From assembly GCF_018063565.1 (NCBI RefSeq), contig NZ_JAGPBB010000047.1, forward strand, positions 1-32,013: a DNA stretch of 32,013 bases, given 5' to 3'. The notes below the pieces were generated by a model. The model was given only the letters and a program-made list of their open reading frames with translations, had not been told where the DNA came from and did not search any database. Source of the DNA: Rhodoferax sp. (GTDB lineage: Bacteria > Pseudomonadota > Gammaproteobacteria > Burkholderiales > Burkholderiaceae_C). The position numbers and the translations under genes were made by a program. Positions within the stretch are counted from its first letter, which is position 1; each line of letters opens with the position of its first letter. Positions 15,060 through 23,384 of this stretch are shown here, one piece after another.

Positions 15060-16973
15060 ATGAAAACCACGCCTTTGATTGTCCTTAAATTGTCAGCCTT
15101 GAGCATTGCTGTCGGCATGACGCTCGCCGCTTGCGGCGGCAATGACGACCCGGCAAGCTTGACTTCGGTCGAGTTTACCGATACGCCAGTGCCCAGCAGC
15201 GATGCGGATATGTTGAAGACACAATCGTCGTCCAAGGCGATTTTTAAGTACTCGGATGGCACCAGCAAAGAATATCCACTGAGCTACACCAGCCTGTTCA
15301 AGAACACCGATGCAATCAGCACGGTGGGCAGCACCAAGTACGCCGCAGCGCAACTGTTTGACGTCAATATGAGTCCCATCATTGACCCCAACGGCGACCC
15401 GGTGGTGGCAGAAACGGCCGACTCCAACAGCCTGTTGAAGGTGGGCAGCAAACTGTTCCTGGTCAATCATTGGGAGTACGACAACATTCTGGCCAATGGC
15501 CAACAAGCTTACAAGGTGGCCAACTGGTACAGCCGCATGCCCATGAGCATGAGTCTGTCAGAGATTTCCCAGGGCAGTGACGGCAAGCTCAGTGTCAAAA
15601 GTCAAAAACCAGTGGACTTCTCCAGCGTGAACGGCGGCTGGATCTTCTGCTTTGGTTCACAAACGCCCTGGAACACTCACCTCGGGGGCGAAGAGGACTA
15701 TGACCTTTACTATGTGCCCGGTGAAAAGGCCTACACCACCACGACGGCCGGACTGAAGGCCATGACCGAGGTGTATTTCAAGAACACCAAAACGGCCAAT
15801 CCTTACCACTATGGTTACGCCACCGAAGTGGCGGTCAAGGAAGATGGGACCTACGGCGTCACCAAGCACTATGAAATGGGTCGCGGAACCTGGGAAATGG
15901 CCATCTACGCCAAGGACGGCAAGACCGCCTTTTTTGGTGACGATGGCTCTTATTCCGGCATGTTCATGTTTGTGGGTAACAAGGCCAACGACCCCAAGGC
16001 CGGCGGCAGCATTTATGCGGCCAAATGGACCCAAACCTCGGCAGACGGTAGCAATGCCGACACGACGGCCAACATCACATGGATCAAACTCGGCAGTGCC
16101 ACATACGACGAAGTCAAGGCGCTGGTTGACAGCGGTCTAACGATTGGCGACATTTTCGAAACCTCGCTGACCGCCAAAGACGGCTTTGTGCCTACCCGCG
16201 CTGGCTCGGCCGAGACCATCTGGCTCAAACTCAAGCCCGGCATGGAAAAGGCAGCGGCATACCTCGAAACACGTCGCTACGCTGCCTACTTGGGTGCAAC
16301 CACCGAATTCACCAAAGGCGAGGGTGTGGCCATCAACCACGCTGACAAGAAGATGTACTACGCTTTGAGCTATATCCAGGGCTCGATGCTCGCAAATGAC
16401 GGCGGGCCGGTCGACCATATCAAGGTTAAAGGCAACAATGCTGGTGCCACGATGACATTTGACATGGCAAGTGCCGTCAAAGACACAGCCGGTGGCGCTA
16501 TTGCCTCCGACTACGTGCCGACCAAAGGCCACATCGAAGACAAGCTGCTGGGTCGTCCGATCACCGCAGACGCCAAAGGCAACACTGCCGATCCGGCCTA
16601 TACCGCCAACACCGACAACGTGTTCTTCTCGGAGAAGCTGCGTACCCTGTTCATTGGTGAAGACTCTGGCACACACGTCAACAACTTTGTCTGGGCCTAC
16701 AACGTTGATACCAAAAAGCTCAGCCGGGTTTTGAGCGTTGCTGCCGGGGCCGAGTCCACCGGCCTGCAAGTCGCGGAGGATATGAACGGTTATGCCTACA
16801 TCATGAGCAATAACCAGCATCAAGGCGACTGGCTGAGCAGCCAGCCGGCGGCACTGACCACAAGTCTGAAAGCCAAGGCGCAAGAGCTGTATGGCGCAAA
16901 CAAATATGGCACCCTGAACTATTACCTGCAAGCCGATGTGGGTTACATCGGTGGCATGCCAGCGGTCAGGTAA
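15060..16973 (+). CDS. PhoX-family (DUF839) lipoprotein, copy 1
   Basis: A 637-residue protein with a Sec-type lipoprotein signal (lipobox LAAC, Cys25). The body is PhoX-like: CFGSQTPWNTHLGGEEDYD (197-215) corresponds to the PhoX TPWGTxLxCEE signature, with later VFFSEKLRTLFIGEDSGTH, FVWAYNVDT and GLQVAEDMNGYAYI segments. The cysteine before the EE pair, an iron ligand in Pseudomonas PhoX as I recall, is G210 here. A cysteine conserved with copy 2 sits at 197. There is no twin-arginine motif, unlike classical PhoX. Phosphatase activity is therefore plausible but unproven. AGGAG lies nine bases before the ATG. A hairpin region separates it from the diheme cytochrome gene downstream, and copy 2 lies at 21331-23223 on the other strand. 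Confidence 0.8.
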   Translation: MKTTPLIVLKLSALSIAVGMTLAACGGNDDPASLTSVEFTDTPVPSSDADMLKTQSSSKAIFKYSDGTSKEYPLSYTSLFKNTDAISTVGSTKYAAAQLFDVNMSPIIDPNGDPVVAETADSNSLLKVGSKLFLVNHWEYDNILANGQQAYKVANWYSRMPMSMSLSEISQGSDGKLSVKSQKPVDFSSVNGGWIFCFGSQTPWNTHLGGEEDYDLYYVPGEKAYTTTTAGLKAMTEVYFKNTKTANPYHYGYATEVAVKEDGTYGVTKHYEMGRGTWEMAIYAKDGKTAFFGDDGSYSGMFMFVGNKANDPKAGGSIYAAKWTQTSADGSNADTTANITWIKLGSATYDEVKALVDSGLTIGDIFETSLTAKDGFVPTRAGSAETIWLKLKPGMEKAAAYLETRRYAAYLGATTEFTKGEGVAINHADKKMYYALSYIQGSMLANDGGPVDHIKVKGNNAGATMTFDMASAVKDTAGGAIASDYVPTKGHIEDKLLGRPITADAKGNTADPAYTANTDNVFFSEKLRTLFIGEDSGTHVNNFVWAYNVDTKKLSRVLSVAAGAESTGLQVAEDMNGYAYIMSNNQHQGDWLSSQPAALTTSLKAKAQELYGANKYGTLNYYLQADVGYIGGMPAVR

Positions 16974-16979
16974 AAAACC

Positions 16980-17007
16980 GTGCGGCAAGAGCCGCACTTT
17001 CTTGTTT
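16980..17007 (+). terminator. Intrinsic terminator-like hairpin after phoX1
   Basis: GTGCGGC (16980-16986) and GCCGCAC (16991-16997) form a perfect seven-base GC stem with an AAGA loop. It is followed by TTTCTTGTTT and lies six bases past the stop. Confidence 0.7.
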
Positions 17008-17010
17008 CCA

Positions 17011-17098
17011 GGGTGGCTGCTCGGGCCACCCTGTGCTGTGAAAGCCGTCTCGCCAACAAAAAGGCGGGTCGACTTTCACAGGGTCTTGGTGACCCGCC
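17011..17098 (+). promoter_or_regulatory. Leader of cyt1 with overlapping alternative hairpins
   Basis: Three further inverted repeats lie between the phoX1 terminator and cyt1. They are GGGTGGC/GCCACCC (17011-17017, 17025-17031); a 19-base imperfect pair beginning CTGTGAAAG (17036-17054 with 17063-17081); and GGCGGGTC/GACCCGCC (17063-17070 with 17091-17098). The second and third share 17063-17070, so only one can form at a time, as in attenuator-like leaders. No Pho box is seen here, so cyt1 probably depends on read-through from phoX1. Confidence 0.5.
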
Positions 17099-17114
17099 CT
17101 GATCGTTCGAAAAC

Positions 17115-19151
17115 ATGAATCACATTTTCAGTTCCTGGCTGCTTCCCGCGGGCACCATGGTGTGCAGCCTGCCCTTCTTTTTTGTCGCTTGTGGCGGCGG
17201 CAGTGGTGGCACAGCGAGTGCGCCTGTTGTACCCGCTGCGGTGGCCAATGTCGCACTGATCGGCGACACCATCGACCGGGGTACCTTCGCCAACCCGCAC
17301 GCACATATCCCGGCACAGTGTTACATCGAAACCAGCCACGGTGCACAAAATGCCTGTTTGTTCTGCCACACCGATGGGGTTTCAGATCTGAAGCTGGGCA
17401 ATAACAATCCGATGGCCGGCGGCAACCCGAATGTTGGCAACCTGCAGGCAAGTTATGCGTTTGGCGTGTTGCGTTACCCCTACGTGGTCAATTCAAGCAT
17501 CATGCCCTGGGTCAACACCTTGCAACCCGGGATATTGCGCGCGGCTGTTGAAGCAGCGGGCCATAAGCCTGGCACTTGGGACATGCAAAGTTATATTCGC
17601 CAGGACAACTGGCGCGCGGCGTTTGCCCAGCGCCCGGGCTCGGTGAAGGATTGGGATACAAAAGTCAACTCACCCTGGCGCTTGTTCCCGGCTTTGTCCC
17701 CAGACGATCTGCCGGCCAAAACGGATGGTTTTTTGCGCAGCACGGTGGAGCAGCGTGGCTACTTTAACGACGGGCTGGGCTGGAATACGGGCTGGCGTTC
17801 GGTCAACTTCATGCCCTACGGCATCTTTACGCCCCTGGCCGGCAGCGTCTCTGGCATTTACATCCGTTTGCCTGACACCTTTATGAAGAACTCGGCTGGT
17901 GAGTTTGACCTGGGCGCCTACAAGGCCAACCTGGACCGGGTGGAGCGCAACATTCAGGACCGACTGACCGGTGAAACCCGTTACAGCGGTGCGGCATCAT
18001 CGGTGCAGATTGTCCGGGGTCAATACCCGATCGGAACAGAGTTCGCCCATCCTCTGCACTATGTGGACGTTGCTGCTGACGGGCAAAACAGCAGCGTCAG
18101 TTCGTACCCCGGCAGTCGTGCGCGGAGGGTGAAAGAGATTCGCTGGATGGTCAAATCCCAGGACTGGTACCCTGATGAATTTGGCATGTCTCTCAAGGAC
18201 GAAGGCGCGCCGGTTTACGCCAGCCGCGACCAGGGCTGGATAGAAAACGGAGTGGGATGGATTTTGGGCGGCTGGATAGAGAACGCCAACGGCGACTTGC
18301 GGCCACAAACGCCCTCAGAACTGACCCAGTGTGTCGGTTGCCACTCGGGCAATGTGCGTCAGTCGGACGTGGGTCAACATGCCACCTACACCTCAGGGGT
18401 GGGCAACACCATCGATTCCACCTGGGCCATGGGACGCAAGTTCGCCGGCGACGCGGGCTGGCAAGAGATGAATTACCTGGGTTACCGGGCCAACCTGCAG
18501 GCAGGTGAGGCTGCAACCCCAGGAGATCTGACGGTGGCAGAACCGGTCAATCGCCAGCTCAACAGGGGCGAATTCCGTGTTTTCCTGGACTATGTGGTGG
18601 GTGCATCGCTGTATGGCGACATGCCCGATACGGTGGAGGGGTATTTGGCCAGCCAAATAACCCGCGCCCGGGGGTACGAAGCTGACTGGCCGGAACTGAA
18701 ATCTGCCGTGGCGCAGCATGATGCGGCTGGGATAAAAGCCGTGCAGGCGCAGCGGCTGAGTTTGATGCGAGCATTTACCGCACGCGGCGCGCATCTGAAT
18801 GAGGCTGGCACGATTCGGCCCGAGCTGTTTTTGCCGACTCGCCTCAATGCACTGGCCGGTGCATCGCGCTATCGTCAGGTGGTGGTCACGCAACGCTACG
18901 ACTATGGCAAGGACGTGTTCCCCGAGACGCCGTTCACACTGCGCTACTTTCGCACAGCGGATGTTACCTACACCCACCAGGACGGCTCAGCTTACAAGCT
19001 GGGCGAAGTCATCACTGATCGACCCATCAACAACACCGTGGGTGACTTTGCGTATGGCATGGGCACCGAGCCAACACTGATCGATGAGGCTTTGCCGTTT
19101 TTGCAGGGGGGCACTTTTTTGCGCAACTATGTACCATTGCTCAAACCCTAG
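17115..19151 (+). CDS. Diheme c-type cytochrome lipoprotein of unknown function, copy 1
   Basis: A 678-residue protein with a lipoprotein signal (lipobox FVAC, Cys26). Two heme-c attachment motifs are present: CLFCH at 81-85, inside a conserved IPAQCYIETSHGAQNAC segment, and CVGCH near 406-410. More than 300 residues separate them. That middle region has highly conserved stretches shared with copy 2, such as FMPYGIFTPL, SVSGIYIRLP, TEFAHPLHYVDVAADG and RVKEIRWM. The architecture fits no cytochrome peroxidase or thiosulfate enzyme I know. It is linked to the PhoX-family gene upstream, as in the inverted copy. No Shine-Dalgarno sequence is seen before the ATG; a second in-frame ATG at 17157 is possible. 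It converges with copy 2, leaving 31 bases. Confidence 0.75.
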   Translation: MNHIFSSWLLPAGTMVCSLPFFFVACGGGSGGTASAPVVPAAVANVALIGDTIDRGTFANPHAHIPAQCYIETSHGAQNACLFCHTDGVSDLKLGNNNPMAGGNPNVGNLQASYAFGVLRYPYVVNSSIMPWVNTLQPGILRAAVEAAGHKPGTWDMQSYIRQDNWRAAFAQRPGSVKDWDTKVNSPWRLFPALSPDDLPAKTDGFLRSTVEQRGYFNDGLGWNTGWRSVNFMPYGIFTPLAGSVSGIYIRLPDTFMKNSAGEFDLGAYKANLDRVERNIQDRLTGETRYSGAASSVQIVRGQYPIGTEFAHPLHYVDVAADGQNSSVSSYPGSRARRVKEIRWMVKSQDWYPDEFGMSLKDEGAPVYASRDQGWIENGVGWILGGWIENANGDLRPQTPSELTQCVGCHSGNVRQSDVGQHATYTSGVGNTIDSTWAMGRKFAGDAGWQEMNYLGYRANLQAGEAATPGDLTVAEPVNRQLNRGEFRVFLDYVVGASLYGDMPDTVEGYLASQITRARGYEADWPELKSAVAQHDAAGIKAVQAQRLSLMRAFTARGAHLNEAGTIRPELFLPTRLNALAGASRYRQVVVTQRYDYGKDVFPETPFTLRYFRTADVTYTHQDGSAYKLGEVITDRPINNTVGDFAYGMGTEPTLIDEALPFLQGGTFLRNYVPLLKP

Positions 19152-19182
19152 GCTCTGGCTTGGTGGCGCCTTGCACGGCTTT

Positions 19183-21222
19183 TCATTTGTTCTCAAACCT
19201 TAGTGGCGTGCTTAACAGCGGCACATACCTGGGGTTGTAGGTGCCACCCTGTGCAAAGTCGCTTTTCTCGTCGATCAGAGTAGGCACGTTGCCCACCAAA
19301 TAAATGTCAGCCGCCGGGTTGCTGCGGTGCACCGAGCGGTCGGTGATGACTTCGCCTTGGTGATAGGTTTGCCCGTCCAGGTGTGTAAAGGAGTTCAGGC
19401 TGTCGCGCAGGTAGGTGAAGTTGACCGGAGTCGTGGGAAACACGTCCTTGCCCAGGTGATATCGCTGGCTCACCACCACCTGACGGTAGCGCGATGCTCC
19501 GGCCAGTGCATCAGTCATTGGCGGGTACAACAGGGCACCGCGCACCCGGCCATGCGCATTCAGATGCTCGCCACGCGCCGTCAGGTCGCGCATCAGGCGC
19601 TGGCGCAGCGTTTGCGACTCGGTAAACGCTTGTGGGCTGCGGGTATTGATGGTGGGCCAATCCGCTGAGTAGCCGCGCTGCGTGCGGATGGTTTGCGCCA
19701 GATACCGCTCAATGGCAGCCGGCATGTCACCATACAGACTGGCACCCACCACGTTGTCCAGAAAGTAACGCAATTCGCCCTTGCCTTCGCCCCGATTGAA
19801 TGGGTCGCCCATTTTGGCCTGCCCTGGGGTGGCCTGAGCGCTGGTATTGGCAACAGCCTGATAGCCGAGATAGTCCATCTCTCTCCAGCCAGCTGAACCT
19901 GGCCACTTGCGGGCCATGGCCCAAGTGCTGTCCACCGTGTTTCCAGTCCCCGAGGTGAAGCTTGGGGACTGTTCCGTGCGCACGACGCCACTGTGGCAGC
20001 CAATACACTGGGTTAACTCCTGCGGGGTTTGTGGGCGCAAGCTGCCGAGTGCGTCTTCAATATAGCCTGCCAGGTACCAGCCGACCCCGTTGTCTACCCA
20101 GCCCTGGGTGGCATGGCCATAGACGGGCAAACCTTCTTCTTTCTCACCGGGGCGGAAGTCTGCATGGTGAAAGTCCTTCCATTTCATCATGTAGCGAATT
20201 TCCTTCACGCGCTGCGCGCGGGTGCCCGGAAATCGGCTGATGTCGGGGCGGCTACCGTCAGCAGCCACGTCGACATAGTGAAGTGGGTGGGCAAATTCGG
20301 TGCCGACCGGATATTCACCACGGCGTAGCGGTACCTTGTGAGCTTGGCCAGTGAACCGTTGCCCGTCTGCCGGGGTCAAGCGGTCCTGAATAGCGCGCTC
20401 CAGCAGGTCCAAGTTGCGCTGGTACACCCCCAGGTTGAACTGCCCGCTGGCATCACGCATAAAGGCTTGCGGCAGGCGAATGTAAATGCCCGAGACACTG
20501 CCGGTCATGGGCGTGAAGATGCCGTAAGGCATGAAATTGACCGCTCGCCAGCCGGTCAGCCAACCGGCATCGTCCTTGAAATAACCGCGCGAGGCCTGCG
20601 GGCTGCGCACAAAGCCGTCAGCCTGCGCGGGCAGGTCAGCCGGAGCCAGGCCGGGAAACAATCGCATCGGATGGTTGACCGCACTGTCCCAGTCTTTGGC
20701 GCTGCCCGGGCGCTGGGAAAAAGCGGCGCTCCAGTTGTCCTGGCGCACATAGCTGGCCACCTCGGAGGCTCCCCAAGCATGTGGGTCTTGCCCCAGCGCC
20801 CGCACGGCGGCCAACAGTTTTTCTGGCTTCAGGGTGTTTTCCCAGGGGTTGACCACTGAGAGTGGCTCAAAGGGCCGGTGCGGCGCAAAGCTGTATTCAA
20901 GTTGCAGATTGCCCAGGCGGGGCTCAGCCCCCGCCTGTGGCAGGTTGTTGCCCAGGCCCAGCTCGTAAACGCCGTTGGTGTGGCAGAACTGGCAGGCGTT
21001 TTGCGCACCGTGCGAGGTTTCGATGTAGCACTGCGCCGGAATGTGCGAATACGGATTGTCGAATTGCGCCGGATTGAAAAAGTCGCCCACCAAAGCGTGC
21101 GCCGAGCCGCCTGTGTTGCCTTTGGCACCTGGCAAGGCAGTCACGCATGCGGTTAGCACCACTGCTGCGCTGGCGACACCCAGAATTGGCCAGACCAGCG
21201 GCTTACTGTTTGATTGTTTCAC
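19183..21222 (-). CDS. Diheme c-type cytochrome lipoprotein of unknown function, copy 2
   Basis: The 679-residue paralogue of the gene at 17115-19151 is roughly half identical by eye along its length. It has a lipoprotein signal with lipobox LTAC (Cys26). Heme motifs are CQFCH at 77-81 and CIGCH near residue 405, at matching positions. The start is a GTG (21220-21222) with AGAGGA about seven bases upstream. It lies downstream of phoX copy 2 in the same direction, separated by a terminator hairpin. The shared QCYIETSHGAQNAC and TEFAHPLHYVDVAADG blocks mark a distinct family. Heme maturation requires Sec export, consistent with the signal peptide. The electron partner and substrate are unknown. 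Confidence 0.75.
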   Translation of the reverse strand: MKQSNSKPLVWPILGVASAAVVLTACVTALPGAKGNTGGSAHALVGDFFNPAQFDNPYSHIPAQCYIETSHGAQNACQFCHTNGVYELGLGNNLPQAGAEPRLGNLQLEYSFAPHRPFEPLSVVNPWENTLKPEKLLAAVRALGQDPHAWGASEVASYVRQDNWSAAFSQRPGSAKDWDSAVNHPMRLFPGLAPADLPAQADGFVRSPQASRGYFKDDAGWLTGWRAVNFMPYGIFTPMTGSVSGIYIRLPQAFMRDASGQFNLGVYQRNLDLLERAIQDRLTPADGQRFTGQAHKVPLRRGEYPVGTEFAHPLHYVDVAADGSRPDISRFPGTRAQRVKEIRYMMKWKDFHHADFRPGEKEEGLPVYGHATQGWVDNGVGWYLAGYIEDALGSLRPQTPQELTQCIGCHSGVVRTEQSPSFTSGTGNTVDSTWAMARKWPGSAGWREMDYLGYQAVANTSAQATPGQAKMGDPFNRGEGKGELRYFLDNVVGASLYGDMPAAIERYLAQTIRTQRGYSADWPTINTRSPQAFTESQTLRQRLMRDLTARGEHLNAHGRVRGALLYPPMTDALAGASRYRQVVVSQRYHLGKDVFPTTPVNFTYLRDSLNSFTHLDGQTYHQGEVITDRSVHRSNPAADIYLVGNVPTLIDEKSDFAQGGTYNPRYVPLLSTPLRFENK

Positions 21223-21274
21223 CGTCTTATCCTCTTGCTTGAATACTTCAAATTAAGGAGCTCCCTCCCCATAT

Positions 21275-21310
21275 AGAAAAAGGGCTAGCCTCTGAAAAGA
21301 CTAGCCCTTT
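21275..21310 (-). terminator. Rho-independent terminator after phoX2
   Basis: On the minus strand AAAGGGCTAG pairs with CTAGCCCTTT (10-base stem, 12-base loop; 21279-21288 with 21301-21310). It is followed by a T-rich run, and begins about 20 bases past the phoX2 stop. It lies between phoX2 and cyt2, mirroring the hairpin between phoX1 and cyt1. Confidence 0.75.
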
Positions 21311-21330
21311 GGGCTGGTAGCTGTTAACGC

Positions 21331-23223
21331 TTAGCGTATGGCAGGCATGCCACCCAGGTAACCCACCGGCGCGTTGAACTTGTCAATCTTGGCCGACAGC
21401 GCCGCCTTCAGGTCGGCCGGCACTGATGACGGCAGGTCACCCCAATGCTGGTTGTTGGCCATGATGTAGGCGTGACCGTTCAGGTTGTCCAGCACCTGCA
21501 GACCCGTGTTTTCAGCACCTGCGGCTGAGCTCAGGATGCGGGTGAGTTTTTTGGTGTCAACGTTGTAGGCCCACAGGTAATTGTTGACGTGCTCCCCCGA
21601 GTCTTCGCCAATGAACAGCGTGCGCATCTTTTCCGAGAAAAACACGTTGTCGGTGTTGGCAACTTTGCCCTCAGCGGCGGTGTTGCCCTTGGCATCCGGC
21701 GCTTTGAGCGGCTCACCCAGCAATGCGGACTCCACATACATGTTCACCGCCACATAGTTAGACGAAATGGCCGCGCCCTTGGCGTCCATCTGGCCGCCCT
21801 TCATGTCCAGGCTATAGGTCGCGCCAGCGCTGTTTTTGGCCAGGCGAATGTGATCAACCGGCTCGCCGGTCATGCTGGTCATGCTGTCGCGAATGGACGA
21901 AATGGCCATGTACAGGCGCTTGTCTTTGTCGTTGACGGCCACGCCTTCCATTTTGGTGAACTCGGTGGTGGCACCCATCAAGGCGGCCATGCGGCGGGTT
22001 TCGAGGAAGGCAGCCGCCTTTTCCTGGCCTGGGTTAACTTTCAGGCACTCGTCAGCGGTGGAGCCGCTGCGCACCCGGGTGTAACCGGCTTCGCAGGCGC
22101 CGTTTTTGGGTTGCACAGCCGAGAAAATCTTGTAGAAAGTACTGCTGTCAGCCAGCGCCTTGATCTCGGTGCTGTTGCCGTGGCCCAGCTTGACCCACTT
22201 GAGGTTGGCGCGGCCACCGTCTTTGTCAGAGGTTTGCTCCCACTTGGCGGCGTAGATGGTGCCAGCGTCGAGCTTGCCCGGCTGGTCGGCAACAAACATG
22301 GCCATCAGACCGTGGGTTCCGTCGTCACCAAAGTACACCGTTTTGCTGTCGGGCATGATCTTGCCCATTTCCCAAGTGCCACGGCCCATGGCGTAGTGCT
22401 TGGTGACCTGGGTGCTGCCATCGGGCTTGACCGCCACTTCGTTCAAATAGCCGTAGTGGTAGCGGTTAGCCAGCTTTTCGCCCTTGAAATACAGGTCGGT
22501 CATGGCTTGCAGACCGGCGGAGGTCTTGGTGTGATCCTTGGTCAGCGGGTTGAACTGCAGGTCGTAATCTTCTTCAGACCCCAGATGGGTGTTCCAGGGG
22601 GTTTGTGAGCCAAAGCACGGAATCCACAAGCCGCCCACGGCAGAAAAATCGATCGGGCGCTGTTTGAGCAGACTCATCTGGCCAGAGTCATTCTGCTTGA
22701 GCTCAGACAACAGCATGCCCATGGGCGCGCGGGCATGCCAGTCTTTCACCTTGGTACCCACCGAGCCATCCGACAACAACCAGTCGTATTCAAGGTGCGT
22801 CACCATGAACAGCTTGTCGCCCACTTGCAGCAGGCTATTGGCATCAGGGGTCTCGGCCACCAGAGGTTTGCCCTTGGGGTCCATCAGGGGTTCCATCTTG
22901 TAGTTGTAGAGCTGACCGGCCGGGTGCATCTTGCCGCCGACTTCGCTGGTGGCATCTTTCAACGAGAACAAGGTGTTGTAGCTCAAGGGATACGTCTTGA
23001 CGCTGCCGTCCACGTAAGTCACCTTGACCGACGAGTCTGTGTAGGTCTTGCTCATTTTGTCGATTTCGGTCGCCACAGGCGCAGCGGTTTCGGTGAAATC
23101 AACACGCTTCACGGCAGCCGTACCGGCACCGCCGCCGGTGGCACAGCCACCCAACATCAGCGCGGTGGCAGTCGCCGCGGCGCTCAAGGAAAAATAAGCT
23201 TGACGAGAGAAAAACATAAACAC
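21331..23223 (-). CDS. PhoX-family (DUF839) lipoprotein, copy 2
   Basis: The 630-residue paralogue of the protein at 15060-16973. The signal peptide ends in LGGC (Cys27) followed by ATGGG. The PhoX-type signature reads CFGSQTPWNTHLGSEEDYD (203-221); the position before EE, cysteine in classical PhoX, is S216. Later matches include VFFSEKMRTLFIGEDSGEH, YLWAYNVDTKKLTRIL and NTGLQVLDNLNGHAYI. It has no twin-arginine motif. The ATG has an excellent AGGAG five bases upstream and a Pho-type promoter with a near-consensus -10. With the cyt2 gene after it, this forms the mirror image of the phoX1-cyt1 pair. Enzyme activity is inferred from family only. Confidence 0.8.
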   Translation of the reverse strand: MFMFFSRQAYFSLSAAATATALMLGGCATGGGAGTAAVKRVDFTETAAPVATEIDKMSKTYTDSSVKVTYVDGSVKTYPLSYNTLFSLKDATSEVGGKMHPAGQLYNYKMEPLMDPKGKPLVAETPDANSLLQVGDKLFMVTHLEYDWLLSDGSVGTKVKDWHARAPMGMLLSELKQNDSGQMSLLKQRPIDFSAVGGLWIPCFGSQTPWNTHLGSEEDYDLQFNPLTKDHTKTSAGLQAMTDLYFKGEKLANRYHYGYLNEVAVKPDGSTQVTKHYAMGRGTWEMGKIMPDSKTVYFGDDGTHGLMAMFVADQPGKLDAGTIYAAKWEQTSDKDGGRANLKWVKLGHGNSTEIKALADSSTFYKIFSAVQPKNGACEAGYTRVRSGSTADECLKVNPGQEKAAAFLETRRMAALMGATTEFTKMEGVAVNDKDKRLYMAISSIRDSMTSMTGEPVDHIRLAKNSAGATYSLDMKGGQMDAKGAAISSNYVAVNMYVESALLGEPLKAPDAKGNTAAEGKVANTDNVFFSEKMRTLFIGEDSGEHVNNYLWAYNVDTKKLTRILSSAAGAENTGLQVLDNLNGHAYIMANNQHWGDLPSSVPADLKAALSAKIDKFNAPVGYLGGMPAIR

Positions 23224-23243
23224 TCCTGAGGATAGAACGGCGC

Positions 23244-23277
23244 ATTATTTCGTTGTCATGTGTCAATTTTTTGACAA
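23244..23277 (-). promoter_or_regulatory. Pho box and -10 of phoX2
   Basis: On the minus strand this reads TTGTCAA-AAAA-TTGACAC (23277-23260), with 11-base spacing and the AAAA spacer typical of strong Pho boxes. AATAAT (23249-23244) follows after exactly 10 bases, a 5-of-6 -10 match. The core is also an inverted repeat, TGTCAA-AAA-TTGACA. The phoX2 ATG follows about 20 bases after the -10. Confidence 0.6.
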
Positions 23278-23384
23278 TGGCGCGTCTGCCATCCGGCCGA
23301 ACTCATCATCGCCCATGGTCCATTGGCTGTTTGTCCCGCGACAGCGCCATTGCCCACAGTGGCATGAAACCGGAGCCTGCGTTG

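Noticed and set aside
17115-21222. Reading the two cytochromes as cytochrome c peroxidases
   Set aside because: They have two CxxCH motifs but more than 300 residues between them, about twice the usual size, and I see none of the expected peroxidase segments.
21589-22608. Open frame opposite phoX2 (339 codons)
   Set aside because: A His/Val/Gly-rich shadow frame with no motifs, opposite a well-supported lipoprotein gene.
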